A stretch of DNA of 33,565 bases from Caldimicrobium sp964595655 (GTDB lineage: Bacteria; Desulfobacterota; Thermodesulfobacteria; Thermodesulfobacteriales; Thermodesulfobacteriaceae): NCBI GenBank assembly GCA_964595655.1, contig CAZQQV010000012.1, positions 1 through 33,565 of the forward strand. Direction: 5' to 3'. Positions 8,315-15,522 of the stretch are shown here, piece by piece. The notes under the pieces are model-generated. The model saw nothing but the letters and a program-made list of their open reading frames with translations, did no database searches and was not told where the DNA came from. The first letter of the stretch is position 1, and each line of letters starts with the position of its first letter. The translations under genes were made by a program, and so were the position numbers.

Positions 8315-8680
8315 TTAACTAAAGGTCAAATAAAGTAAGAGGCTTAATCCGATGAGAGTTAATATTATAAAATATAAAAAATAAAGCCAAAAAGCCGGCC
8401 TGTAGGAAGCTTTCTCTACCTTTTTCAAGGTCATATAAAAATTTAATTTTCCCAAAAGAAGCGTAAAGATTCCTAGGGCAATTAAGACCTTTCCAAGTAA
8501 CCCCAGAAGAGGTAAATGAGAAGTTAAAGGCTTTGCTATATCTTCATAGGAGTGAAACATATATTTCATAAAAAAATCAAATTTTTCTATAGCTAATCCA
8601 AAGGCAATAAAGCCTACTGAGGTTCTTATCCAGGCAAGAAAGGTTCTCTCAATAGCAAGATAGACCCTTGGGTCAACCAT
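8315..8680 (-). CDS. DUF202/YidH-family small membrane protein
   Basis: A 121-aa protein with the DUF202 N-terminal motif, LAIERTFLAWIRTS, at residues 8-21. Three hydrophobic segments follow at about 20-33, 57-78 and 97-119. The family is widespread and of unknown function. Its ATG overlaps the stop of the upstream [4Fe-4S]/DUF3786 gene by one base (TGATG), so the two are translationally coupled. Confidence 0.85.
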   Translation of the reverse strand: MVDPRVYLAIERTFLAWIRTSVGFIAFGLAIEKFDFFMKYMFHSYEDIAKPLTSHLPLLGLLGKVLIALGIFTLLLGKLNFYMTLKKVEKASYRPAFWLYFLYFIILTLIGLSLLLYLTFS

Positions 8681-9486
8681 CAGTTGACTTTTTTACGATT
8701 TTTTAAAATTTCATAAAATCTCTCTGCACAAAAAACAAGACATTCAAGATCAAGATAGGAAAGGGCTTTTTCATTATAGAGAACTTTGCAACTTGGGGGA
8801 AGCCCTTCCTCCTCATCTCCATCCCAGAAATTCACTCTTAAGGGGATCCTTGGAAGGGCCCAGACTATAAAACTAAGACCGGTTGGGCTTTCCTCAAAGG
8901 CCTCAATCCTAAAACCATCTAAAAACTCAGCCATTCTTTTTCTGTTTGAGTTTATAAACTCTGCCAGTGGGTCTTCAGCATAAAGCTTGAGGGTCTTAAC
9001 CTTGGATATGGAATGAGGAAAGGCCTCAAGCCCAACAAATTTATCACTTAGAGGCTCCCTTCCATTGAAAATAAAATAATTACAAATAAGAATCTCATCC
9101 CTTGGATCCAGAGCCTCTTTTTCAGTGCTTATTTCAAGAGGGAAGCCCTCTTCCGTTAAAGAAATCCTTATCATTCTTTCCATGTAGGGAAGATAAACCG
9201 CTCTTTTTAAGAGATCTATTTCTCCTCCCAGATGGGGAGCTACCTCAAGAAGATTTAGGCTCTTAAACTTATTTTTAAGGAATTTAAGATTCTCAAGGAG
9301 ATAATTAAAGGTAAGTTGCATAGACTGAAATTCTTGAGGAAGTAAAGATTGATCAAGATAGGGGCATTTTTCTGGAGAAACCTCTCTGCTAAAAACCTTT
9401 AAAGCAAAAAGAAGGCAAGACTCTAATCCACATTCCCTACAATTTGTCTTGGGAAGAATCTTTAAAAGATCAAGATAAGTTTTCAT
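8680..9486 (-). CDS. [4Fe-4S]-binding DUF3786 protein
   Basis: A 268-aa protein. The first 45 residues carry C16-x2-C19-x4-C24-x16-C41, the Fe-S domain arrangement also found in corrinoid/acetyl-CoA pathway proteins and RnfB-like proteins. The rest matches DUF3786 in outline, including the IPLRVNFWDGDEE block near residue 213 and a Pro-rich PPSCKVLYN segment. DUF3786 proteins are common in anaerobes with the acetyl-CoA pathway, but the function is not established. No ribosome binding site is seen; a TTGTTT-N16-TACATT promoter ends 8 nt before the ATG. Confidence 0.78.
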   Translation of the reverse strand: MKTYLDLLKILPKTNCRECGLESCLLFALKVFSREVSPEKCPYLDQSLLPQEFQSMQLTFNYLLENLKFLKNKFKSLNLLEVAPHLGGEIDLLKRAVYLPYMERMIRISLTEEGFPLEISTEKEALDPRDEILICNYFIFNGREPLSDKFVGLEAFPHSISKVKTLKLYAEDPLAEFINSNRKRMAEFLDGFRIEAFEESPTGLSFIVWALPRIPLRVNFWDGDEEEGLPPSCKVLYNEKALSYLDLECLVFCAERFYEILKNRKKVN

Positions 9487-9494
9487 GTTTAATT

Positions 9495-9522
9495 AATGTA
9501 CAAAAATTTTTCACAAAAACAA
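9495..9522 (-). promoter_or_regulatory. Candidate leaderless promoter of the DUF3786 gene
   Basis: Minus-strand TTGTTT (9517-9522), 16-bp spacer and TACATT (9495-9500), 8 nt before the ATG at 9486. The match is weaker than the other promoters listed. Confidence 0.45.
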
Positions 9523-9626
9523 GCTTCCTTATATTTTTTCGCAGACTGAAACCTGCACCCACTGCGCTTTATTTTTCTTGCAAGCTAAAGCCTGCGTCTT
9601 CCCTTATATTCAAAATCTTTCCATGG

Positions 9627-9716
9627 TTTGGTAGCCCCAATCTTCAGCATGGCCTTAAAATTGAGTTTTTCATTTTTTGGAAACCTACGCAGGCTAAAGG
9701 CCTTGCGGCTACCAAA
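9627..9716. repeat. Inverted repeat TTTGGTAGCC...GGCTACCAAA
   Basis: Two perfect 10-bp arms at 9627-9636 and 9707-9716 enclose about 70 bp. Around them, 'gctaaagcctgcg' (about 9584-9596) recurs inverted near 9688-9700. The block lies in the 382-bp gene-free gap 9487-9868 and looks like a small repetitive or degraded element. No protein is encoded. Confidence 0.55.
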
Positions 9717-9735
9717 ACCAATTTCTTTGAGTCAA

Positions 9736-9799
9736 TCATAAGATAGAGAGCTCTTTTAGGTTTGCACCATAGGGGTGAAATAATCCTTTTGCCATAACA
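9736..9799. repeat. Fragment of the dispersed element (right end only, copy E)
   Basis: A diverged match to the last 65 bp of copy A: ATCATAAGA, then TTTTAGGTTTGCA, then GGGTGA, then a CCATAAC end. It lies 32 bp before the -35 box of the nifS-like gene. Confidence 0.55.
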
Positions 9800-9831
9800 A
9801 AGCATTTCGCAAGCCTTTTACAGACAGTAAT

Positions 9832-9859
9832 TTGACAGACAGTCAATTAAAGGTATAAT
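9832..9859 (+). promoter_or_regulatory. Promoter of the NifS-like gene (leaderless)
   Basis: Consensus TTGACA (9832-9837), 16-bp spacer and TATAAT (9854-9859), 9 nt before the ATG at 9869. There is no room for a Shine-Dalgarno downstream of the expected start point. Confidence 0.8.
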
Positions 9860-9868
9860 TTTTTGTAT

Positions 9869-10981
9869 ATGAACCCCATATATCTTGATTATAATGCTAC
9901 AACTCCTGTTTTGCCTGAGGTTCTTTCCGTGTTTACTCTATATGCCACAGAAGAATTTTATAATCCAAGTTCTTCTCACATTCTTGGGAAAAGGGCAAAG
10001 GCCTCACTTGAAGAGTTTCGAAGGGTTGTTGCCGATTCCCTTTCAGCTTGGGAGGATGAAATTATCTTCACCTCAGGGGGAACTGAGGCTAATCACCTTG
10101 CCCTTTTTGGAATCCTTAATCAATACAAAAGGGCCCATCTAATAGTATCTGCCTTTGAGCATCCTTCGGTTTTAAATCCAGCTGTAAAATTACTTGAAAG
10201 GGGATATGAAGTTGACTTTGTTCCCGTAGATTCCCGGGGCTATGTGGATCCTGAGGAAGTAAAAAAGAGGCTTAAGCCGCATACAAAGCTTGTTTCCATT
10301 ATGGTTGCAAACAACGAAATTGGGACCATACAGCCCATAAAGGAAATTTCTGAGATTCTTAAAGAAAAAGACATTCTCTTTCATACAGATGCCTGTCAGG
10401 CTGTAGGAAAAATTCCTGTAGATGTAAAAGAGCTTGGGGTTGACATGCTCACTTTTGCAGGCCATAAAATGTATGCTCCAAAGGGAATAGGAGCCCTTTA
10501 TATTAAAAGAGGAATTAAATTAGAACCCCTATTTTTGGGAGGAGGCCAGGAAAGGGGTTTAAGGGCTGGAACCGAGCCTGTAGCCTTAATAGCTTCCCTT
10601 GCCAAGGCTTGTGAAATTGCAAAAAGAGATGTCCAGGCAGAAGGGGAAAGGTTGAAATTCTTAAGAGAAAAACTCTATGAAGGGCTTAAGGAAATCTATC
10701 CAAAACTATACAGATATGGAGACCCTGAAAGAACCCTTCCCAACACCCTCACTGTTTCTTTTGTTGGAAAAAACGGAGGCCAGATCTTGAATGATCTTCC
10801 AGAAATTTGCGCCTCAACAGGGGCTGCCTGCCATGACAGAAAGGGTTCAATAACCCTTCAGGCCTTAAAGGTCTCCCCTGAAATTGCCGAAGGTACCATT
10901 CGCTTCTCCTTGGGAAAATATACCACCCTTGAAGACATTGAAAGAACTCTTGAAATCTTTAGAAGGTATTTCCAAAAATAG
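9869..10981 (+). CDS. Cysteine desulfurase (NifS/IscS family, selenocysteine-lyase-like loop)
   Basis: A 370-aa PLP enzyme that takes sulfur (or selenium) from cysteine (or selenocysteine) as an enzyme-bound persulfide. The N-terminal YLDYNATTP motif, the TSGGTEANHLA cofactor loop, HTDACQAVGK, and the PLP lysine in FAGHKMYAPKG (Lys200) are all present. The catalytic Cys is Cys321 in STGAACHDRKG; IscS normally reads SSGSACTS, whereas GAACH resembles selenocysteine lyase. The ATG at 9869 is chosen over an in-frame TTG six bases earlier because the promoter's -10 box ends at 9859. No iscU-like scaffold gene is nearby. It begins a four-gene run. Confidence 0.9.
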   Translation: MNPIYLDYNATTPVLPEVLSVFTLYATEEFYNPSSSHILGKRAKASLEEFRRVVADSLSAWEDEIIFTSGGTEANHLALFGILNQYKRAHLIVSAFEHPSVLNPAVKLLERGYEVDFVPVDSRGYVDPEEVKKRLKPHTKLVSIMVANNEIGTIQPIKEISEILKEKDILFHTDACQAVGKIPVDVKELGVDMLTFAGHKMYAPKGIGALYIKRGIKLEPLFLGGGQERGLRAGTEPVALIASLAKACEIAKRDVQAEGERLKFLREKLYEGLKEIYPKLYRYGDPERTLPNTLTVSFVGKNGGQILNDLPEICASTGAACHDRKGSITLQALKVSPEIAEGTIRFSLGKYTTLEDIERTLEIFRRYFQK

Positions 10982-10987
10982 CCTTCC

Positions 10988-11914
10988 ATGTTCAAAAATC
11001 TGGGAAAACTCTTTCTCGTAAAACCTGAGGCTTTATCTGAGGTTGAAAAAGAATTCTATAGGGAGCTTTCCTTTGAAAATTTTATCTTTTTTAAAGAGCA
11101 CTTTGAAGGAGATTTTAAGGATTATCTTTCATCCCTGAGGCAATCTTTAAGAAACTATAAATTTTTAGCAGTGGATCAAGAGGGGGGACGGGTTTGCCGA
11201 ATCAAGGGAGACTTTGAAAGCCCCCTTGAGATAGTAAAGAGAGCAAAACTAAAGGGTAAGGAAATTTTCAGAAACTGGGCTGGAAAAATTGCAGAAACAT
11301 TAAAAAATTATGAGCTTAATCTCAATCTTGCCCCTGTGGTTGATCGAGAGGATAAGGAAGCTCCTGAGTTTCTTAAAGAAAGAACCTTCGGAATTAATCC
11401 TAAAGATATTACAGCTTATGCTGAAATTTTCATAGAGGAGCACAAAAAAAGAGGCGTCAAAATCTGTTTAAAGCACTTTCCGGGACTATACGAGGTTAAA
11501 ATTGACCCGCATAAAGAGCTTCCCTTAAAGGAAAAGATTTCTGAGGAGGATATTTACCCCTTCAAAACACTTTCAGCTAAAGCTGATTTTATTATGACAA
11601 CTCATTTGCTTATTCCAGCCCTTGATAATAAGAGACCTTTTACCTTTTCAGAAAAAGGGATAGCCTTTTTGAGAAGGGAAACTGAATTTAAAGGGGCCAT
11701 TCTCACCGATGATCTTTCCATGGGAGCTTTAAAGGATTATCCACTTATAGAAAGAATTATCTATGCAATTCTTTCAGGACACAATCTTCTTGTTTATTGC
11801 GGTTCCTATAAAGATTTAATGGAGGCCCTTTTTGAAGAAAAAAAAGAATTTGAAAAAAGTGGTCTTCTCAAAGAAAAAATCCGAGAATCCTTGACAATTC
11901 TTGAAAGATATTAG
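10988..11914 (+). CDS. Glycoside hydrolase family 3 protein, NagZ-like beta-N-acetylhexosaminidase
   Basis: A 308-aa single-domain GH3 protein like NagZ, which removes N-acetylglucosamine from cell-wall muropeptides in the cytoplasm. Seen motifs are DQEGGRVCRIKG (substrate loop, near residue 60), NLAPVVD, KHFPG, the IDPHKELP loop with the putative acid/base His, and LTDDLSMGAL with the catalytic nucleophile Asp near 243. The usual KHFPGHG reads KHFPGLY, so two residues of that loop differ, though the Asp-x-His pair follows. No signal peptide is present, consistent with a cytosolic recycling role. It begins 6 nt after the NifS-like gene. Confidence 0.85.
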   Translation: MFKNLGKLFLVKPEALSEVEKEFYRELSFENFIFFKEHFEGDFKDYLSSLRQSLRNYKFLAVDQEGGRVCRIKGDFESPLEIVKRAKLKGKEIFRNWAGKIAETLKNYELNLNLAPVVDREDKEAPEFLKERTFGINPKDITAYAEIFIEEHKKRGVKICLKHFPGLYEVKIDPHKELPLKEKISEEDIYPFKTLSAKADFIMTTHLLIPALDNKRPFTFSEKGIAFLRRETEFKGAILTDDLSMGALKDYPLIERIIYAILSGHNLLVYCGSYKDLMEALFEEKKEFEKSGLLKEKIRESLTILERY

Positions 11915-11925
11915 AAACTTAAGAC

Positions 11926-12771
11926 ATGAGCGAAAAAATAAAATTTGGAATTGATGAGATAAAAGAAGCAGTCAAAAAAGGCTATATTGAGGCCTGTTTA
12001 AAATTGCCAGAGGAGATTCTTAAAAAATTTAATGAGGCCTTAGAGATTGAAAAAAATCCCCTTTCAAAAAGGGCCTTTGAAATCTTTCTTGAAAATGCAA
12101 AGTTGGCAGAAAGGGAGAAGATACCCCTTTGCCAGGATACAGGGATTCCTGTAGTTATAGTGAGATTTTCTTCGGAAATTGATCTATCAGGGGTTGAGAA
12201 AGCCATTAATGAGGGAATAGCTGAAGCTGTAGAAGAGGGGTATCTTAGAAAATCCGTTGCCCATCCCCTTAGCAGAAAAAACACAGGTACAAACACCCCT
12301 GCTATTATTCATTACGAATATTCTCAAGAAAAAACCTTTGAAATCTGGATCATGCCAAAGGGATGCGGAAGTGAAAATATGAGTAAACTTGCCATGCTTG
12401 CCCCTGTCAAGGGAATTACTGGAATAAAAGAATTTGTGATTAACACCATAAAAGAGGCAGGCCCAAATCCCTGCCCTCCCCTTATTGTGGGAATTGGGAT
12501 TGGGGGAAACTTTGAAAGAGTTGCCTATCTTGCCAAAAAGGCCCTTTTTAGAGATCCTGGAAAGCCTAACAAGGACCCGGATATTGCTAAACTTGAAAGG
12601 GAGCTTCTTTGCGAAATTAACGCCCTTGGGATTGGCCCCCTTGGCTTTGGTGGTGAAACCACTGCCCTTTTTGTCCACATTGAGGTTGAGCCCTGTCATA
12701 TTGCCAGCTTGCCTGTTGCTGTAAATCTTCAATGCCACTCTGCAAGGGCTAAAAAAATTAAAATTTTATGA
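11926..12771 (+). CDS. Fumarate hydratase class I, alpha subunit (or tartrate dehydratase alpha)
   Basis: A 281-aa Fe-S hydro-lyase alpha subunit. The three cysteines expected to hold the [4Fe-4S] cluster are visible: Cys69 in PLCQDTGIP, Cys147 in PKGCGSENMS and Cys183 in NPCPPLIVG. In two-subunit class I fumarases a separate beta subunit completes the active site and normally follows at once; here the next gene is a lipoprotein overlapping the stop (ATGA), and no beta subunit is in the window. Fumarase is the likely reaction in an anaerobe's incomplete or reverse TCA cycle, but tartrate dehydratase cannot be excluded. It starts 11 nt after the NagZ-like gene without a clear Shine-Dalgarno. 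Confidence 0.88.
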   Translation: MSEKIKFGIDEIKEAVKKGYIEACLKLPEEILKKFNEALEIEKNPLSKRAFEIFLENAKLAEREKIPLCQDTGIPVVIVRFSSEIDLSGVEKAINEGIAEAVEEGYLRKSVAHPLSRKNTGTNTPAIIHYEYSQEKTFEIWIMPKGCGSENMSKLAMLAPVKGITGIKEFVINTIKEAGPNPCPPLIVGIGIGGNFERVAYLAKKALFRDPGKPNKDPDIAKLERELLCEINALGIGPLGFGGETTALFVHIEVEPCHIASLPVAVNLQCHSARAKKIKIL

Positions 12772-13472
12772 AAATTTTAATAATTTTTATTTTTTTATTT
12801 CTTCTTTCAAGTTGCGGAAAAAAGGCACCACCTATACCTATTGAAAAGAGCATACCTCAGCAACCAGAAATTACCTATGAACCAACCCCCTTTGGAATAA
12901 ATATCTGGATAAACCTTCCAGAAAAAACCGAAGGGGGCTATCCCCTGAATAAAATCAAATTCATAGAAATTGAAAAGAAAGAAGAGCCCTTAAGAGGAGA
13001 CAGTAAGGGAAAAATCAAAAAAATAAAGTTAAAGACTAAGCTTCATTCGGCAGGAAGATATCTTCTCTTCACTGATTCAGAATTAAAGCCAGCTCATAAA
13101 TACACTTATAGAATAAAATTAAAAAAGGACTTCCTTGTTGAAACTCCATATTATGGAGAACAAACCCTTTACTGGACTTATCCCCCTTCGGCAGTAAGAA
13201 ACATCACTTTAATTCTATCCTCTTCAGAGGAATTGATTTTAAAATGGGATGCACCTACTGAAAATATACAGGGAGGCCCCTTAATTGCTGAGCCCTTTTA
13301 CAGTGTTGAGCGAATTCAAAATGGAAATCTCAAATACTTCAATGTAAAGGAAACCTATTTCAAAGAGAGAGTTTCATCTAAGGAGAGAATCTGTTATAGA
13401 GTAAGACCCATTCTTGACTATTTTGGAACCCTTATTCCTGGGCCCTACAGTGAGAAACTCTGCTATCCCTGA
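12768..13472 (+). CDS. Predicted lipoprotein, fibronectin-like extracytoplasmic domain
   Basis: A 234-aa protein with a short lipoprotein signal: Lys at position 2, a hydrophobic core, and lipobox LSSC with Cys16 followed by GKKAPP. The mature part is rich in Lys, Glu and Pro and alternates beta-strand-like stretches such as ITLILSSSEELILKWDAP (about residues 145-162), suggestive of fibronectin type III-like folds. Function is unknown. Its ATG overlaps the fumarase stop (ATGA) and its end overlaps the convergent rsmD by 10 bp. Confidence 0.8.
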   Translation: MKILIIFIFLFLLSSCGKKAPPIPIEKSIPQQPEITYEPTPFGINIWINLPEKTEGGYPLNKIKFIEIEKKEEPLRGDSKGKIKKIKLKTKLHSAGRYLLFTDSELKPAHKYTYRIKLKKDFLVETPYYGEQTLYWTYPPSAVRNITLILSSSEELILKWDAPTENIQGGPLIAEPFYSVERIQNGNLKYFNVKETYFKERVSSKERICYRVRPILDYFGTLIPGPYSEKLCYP

Positions 13473-14044
13473 TTAGAAGGCTCATAGCGATAAAAATGCA
13501 AAGCTGTCTCTCCATAAAACCTTGACTTTTCAAGGATGTAATTTGAAACCCTTTCTGGAAAGGGGATATCTTTTCTTTCTTCAACCACAATAACTGCTCC
13601 TTTTTCAAGCAAGAGCAAAGGGAGCTTTTCCAGAGTTTTAAGAGAAAGCCCCTTTCCATAAGGAGGTGTTATAAAAACCAAATGAAATTTTTGAGAAATT
13701 GATGAAGGGAATTTCAAGATTTTATCAAACTCCTCTGGCAGTTTTGCCTTAAGAAGTTTACCTTTATTTTCGAGCCCCAGTTTTTTTAAATTTTTTTTAA
13801 TAATTTCATGACTAATAGGATTTACATCCACAAAAAGGACATATTCTGCGCCTCGCGAGAGAGCCTCAATTCCAAGGGCTCCTGTTCCAGCAAATAGATC
13901 AAGGACTCGATAGCCGAAAAGCTCATCTCCAATAATATCAAAAAGGGCCTTTCTTATGCGACTCCTTAATGGTCTTATTTCAAGATATTTAGAAGGAGGA
14001 GTAAAAAGCCTTTGTCCTTTAAATTTTCCGCCAGTTATTTGCAA
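13463..14044 (-). CDS. rsmD: 16S rRNA (guanine966-N2)-methyltransferase RsmD, variant motif IV
   Basis: A 193-aa methyltransferase of RsmD size. N-terminal ITGGKFKGQRL and RPLRSRIRKALFDII are typical of RsmD. The SAM-binding motif VLDLFAGTGALGIEALSRGA is at residues 47-66, and motif II-like FVDVNP follows. Motif IV, normally DPP(Y/F), reads TPPYGKG (Thr126-Tyr129), an unusual change at a residue that normally contacts the target amino group. The start is TTG inside the last codons of speE (10-nt overlap); no better start is seen. It ends the tRNA-Pro-speD-speE-rsmD run. The family assignment is secure; activity is less so. Confidence 0.88.
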   Translation of the reverse strand: MQITGGKFKGQRLFTPPSKYLEIRPLRSRIRKALFDIIGDELFGYRVLDLFAGTGALGIEALSRGAEYVLFVDVNPISHEIIKKNLKKLGLENKGKLLKAKLPEEFDKILKFPSSISQKFHLVFITPPYGKGLSLKTLEKLPLLLLEKGAVIVVEERKDIPFPERVSNYILEKSRFYGETALHFYRYEPSNQG

Positions 14045-14895
14045 TTTATTTTTTCTTCTGAAGGTGAAAGGAGTTGTAGCCAGTTTGCTGAAAGGGAAAA
14101 ATAATAATGATTCAGATCGGGATGATAGTATTTTCCAAAAAATCTTTGAAGGGGATTAAGCCAGTCTTTTTCCTCAGAGCTTGCAACTAAAAAGGCAATC
14201 TCTTCACCATAACAGGGCACATAGGTCCTTGCCACTTTTACATGGGGAAAAATCTCTTTAACCAAAGGATAGGCCTCTTTCAAGATATGAGGAAAATAAA
14301 TAGGAAGGCTTGCCTGCTGAATAAAAACTCCATAAGGCTTAAGCACTCTTTTGGCTTCACTGTAAAATTCTTGAGTATAAAGTGTTTTTGCAGGACCAAC
14401 CGGATCAGTGCAATCAACAATTACAAGATCATACGCTTGAGAAGGGCTTTCCTTTAGGCCAAGCAACCCATCTTTAATATGAAAACCTACCCTGGGATCC
14501 TCATAATCTCCACTTATTTTAAAAAAGTATTTTTGAGATAATTCAAAAACTTTTTCATCTATTTCAAATTGAACCACCCTTTTAATCTCAGGAATTTTTT
14601 GAAGCTCCCTCAAAACTCCCCCATCCCCACCTCCAATTATAAGAACTTCCTCAGGGGGGTGGGGAAGGAGGCTTGCTGGTAAGAAGGTTATAGTCTCATG
14701 ATAGATATATTCATCTCTTTCTGTAAATTGGACTATACCGTCAAGAACAAGGAAATAACCCCAAGAGGGATTTCGAAAAATCTGTATCTTTTGTAAATCC
14801 CTTTCTTCGTAAACTAATTCAACAAAGTAGCTGTGGCCAAAATCTCTGAAAATTTTTTCTCGCCACCAGAATTGACCAGTCAAGTTTCCTCCCAT
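14035..14895 (-). CDS. speE: Spermidine synthase (polyamine aminopropyltransferase)
   Basis: A protein of up to 286 aa that transfers the aminopropyl group of decarboxylated SAM to putrescine or another amine, releasing MTA. Signatures are GYFLVLDGIVQFTERDE (near residue 48), the dcSAM-binding GGGDGGVLRE (near 87) and VDCTDPVGPA (near 160) with the catalytic Asp. The ATG at 14895 lies inside speD without a Shine-Dalgarno; an in-frame TTG at 14883, four nt after GGGAGG and overlapping the speD stop as TTGA, may be the true start. It follows the speD homologue directly, as in many polyamine operons. Confidence 0.93.
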   Translation of the reverse strand: MGGNLTGQFWWREKIFRDFGHSYFVELVYEERDLQKIQIFRNPSWGYFLVLDGIVQFTERDEYIYHETITFLPASLLPHPPEEVLIIGGGDGGVLRELQKIPEIKRVVQFEIDEKVFELSQKYFFKISGDYEDPRVGFHIKDGLLGLKESPSQAYDLVIVDCTDPVGPAKTLYTQEFYSEAKRVLKPYGVFIQQASLPIYFPHILKEAYPLVKEIFPHVKVARTYVPCYGEEIAFLVASSEEKDWLNPLQRFFGKYYHPDLNHYYFSLSANWLQLLSPSEEKINCK

Positions 14896-15320
14896 TCATT
14901 CTGTGTAATTCCTCTTGCAACTTCTGCTACACAGACCTTTTCTGGTAAAAACTTTTCCTGAAGTCTATCAAGAATTTCATAGGCCTTTTCTTTGCTTTCA
15001 GCTATTATATCAATAGCAGAATAGCCGTTTTCAGGCCAGGTATGGATATAAATATGAGCCTGGCCAGTATTTACCTGAGCTGAAACGCCAAAGGGCTTAA
15101 ACTGATAACTAATAGCCCTAACTCCATTATCGTTATTACTTCCACTTATGGCATAACGGAGAAAATCCTCAACTTTTTTGGCTTCAGCTAAGAGTTCGAA
15201 GGGGGAATTCCAGAATTCCACAACTAAGTGATAACTCCAGATGCATCGTTTATAAGCACCTTGCTGGATGGGGGTAAGTTCAAAGTTTTCAATGAGACAG
15301 GCTTGAGACATCATCCTCAT
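14880..15320 (-). CDS. SpeD-family protein lacking the pyruvoyl-forming serine
   Basis: A 146-aa AdoMet_dc family protein upstream of and overlapping speE. SAM decarboxylase normally cuts itself between Glu and Ser in an ESH motif to make a pyruvoyl cofactor. Here the region reads GQAHIYIHTWPENGY (residues 86-100): Glu is Gln87, Ser is Ala88, while His89, His93 and TWPE are kept. The position of the catalytic Cys in FTCG is Glu108. The PFGVS strand and the TWPE-GY core show the fold is intact. It therefore cannot form a pyruvoyl group in the known way; it may be a non-catalytic partner or a new activity. Start: GGAGG 6 nt before the ATG. Confidence 0.85.
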   Translation of the reverse strand: MRMMSQACLIENFELTPIQQGAYKRCIWSYHLVVEFWNSPFELLAEAKKVEDFLRYAISGSNNDNGVRAISYQFKPFGVSAQVNTGQAHIYIHTWPENGYSAIDIIAESKEKAYEILDRLQEKFLPEKVCVAEVARGITQNEWEET

Positions 15321-15322
15321 AG

Positions 15323-15350
15323 CTCACCTCCCCCCAGGCAAGGTGCCCGG
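15323..15350 (-). promoter_or_regulatory. Hairpin overlapping the ribosome binding site of the speD homologue
   Basis: On the minus strand CCGGGCA-CCT-TGCCTGG (15334-15350) forms a 7-bp hairpin whose 3' arm runs into the strong GGGGGGAGGTGAG site. Alternatively CACCT (15341-15345) can pair with AGGTG (15325-15329) of the same site, masking it. The two pairings exclude each other, so this could be a translational switch. On the plus strand the same hairpin is followed by T6, but no plus-strand gene ends here. Confidence 0.4.
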
Positions 15351-15376
15351 TTTTTTGATTTTTTCAATAAAAAAAA

Positions 15377-15450
15377 TCGGGACGGGCGGATTTGAACCGC
15401 CGACCCCCCACACCCCAAGCGGGTGCGCTTCCAGGCTGCGCTACGTCCCG
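15377..15450 (-). tRNA. tRNA-Pro (anticodon GGG)
   Basis: Minus-strand cloverleaf with acceptor stem CGGGACG/CGTCCCG, anticodon stem CCCGC/GTGGG and loop TTGGGGT, giving GGG. CCA is not encoded. It lies 56 nt before the speD homologue with no terminator between, so it probably heads that transcript. Confidence 0.95.
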
Positions 15451-15475
15451 ATCTAAAAACAAATCAACAAAATCT

Positions 15476-15503
15476 ATAATAAATAATTTTTGAAAGATGT
15501 CAA
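15476..15503 (-). promoter_or_regulatory. Promoter of the tRNA-Pro-speD-speE-rsmD unit
   Basis: Minus-strand TTGACA (15498-15503), 16-bp spacer and TATTAT (15476-15481). The start point would be about 20 nt before tRNA-Pro. The -35 box is 19 bp outside the left end of element copy B. Confidence 0.78.
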
Positions 15504-15522
15504 GTAGATGTATGAACCATGT

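Noticed and set aside
12187..12738. 183-aa open frame on the minus strand
   Set aside because: It lies wholly antisense to the fumarase alpha gene, whose protein has clear motifs. The frame is low-complexity with no recognisable domain or binding site.
15334..15362. Plus-strand intrinsic terminator before tRNA-Pro
   Set aside because: The hairpin is followed by T6 on the plus strand, but no plus-strand gene lies upstream. The minus-strand leader role fits the gene order better.
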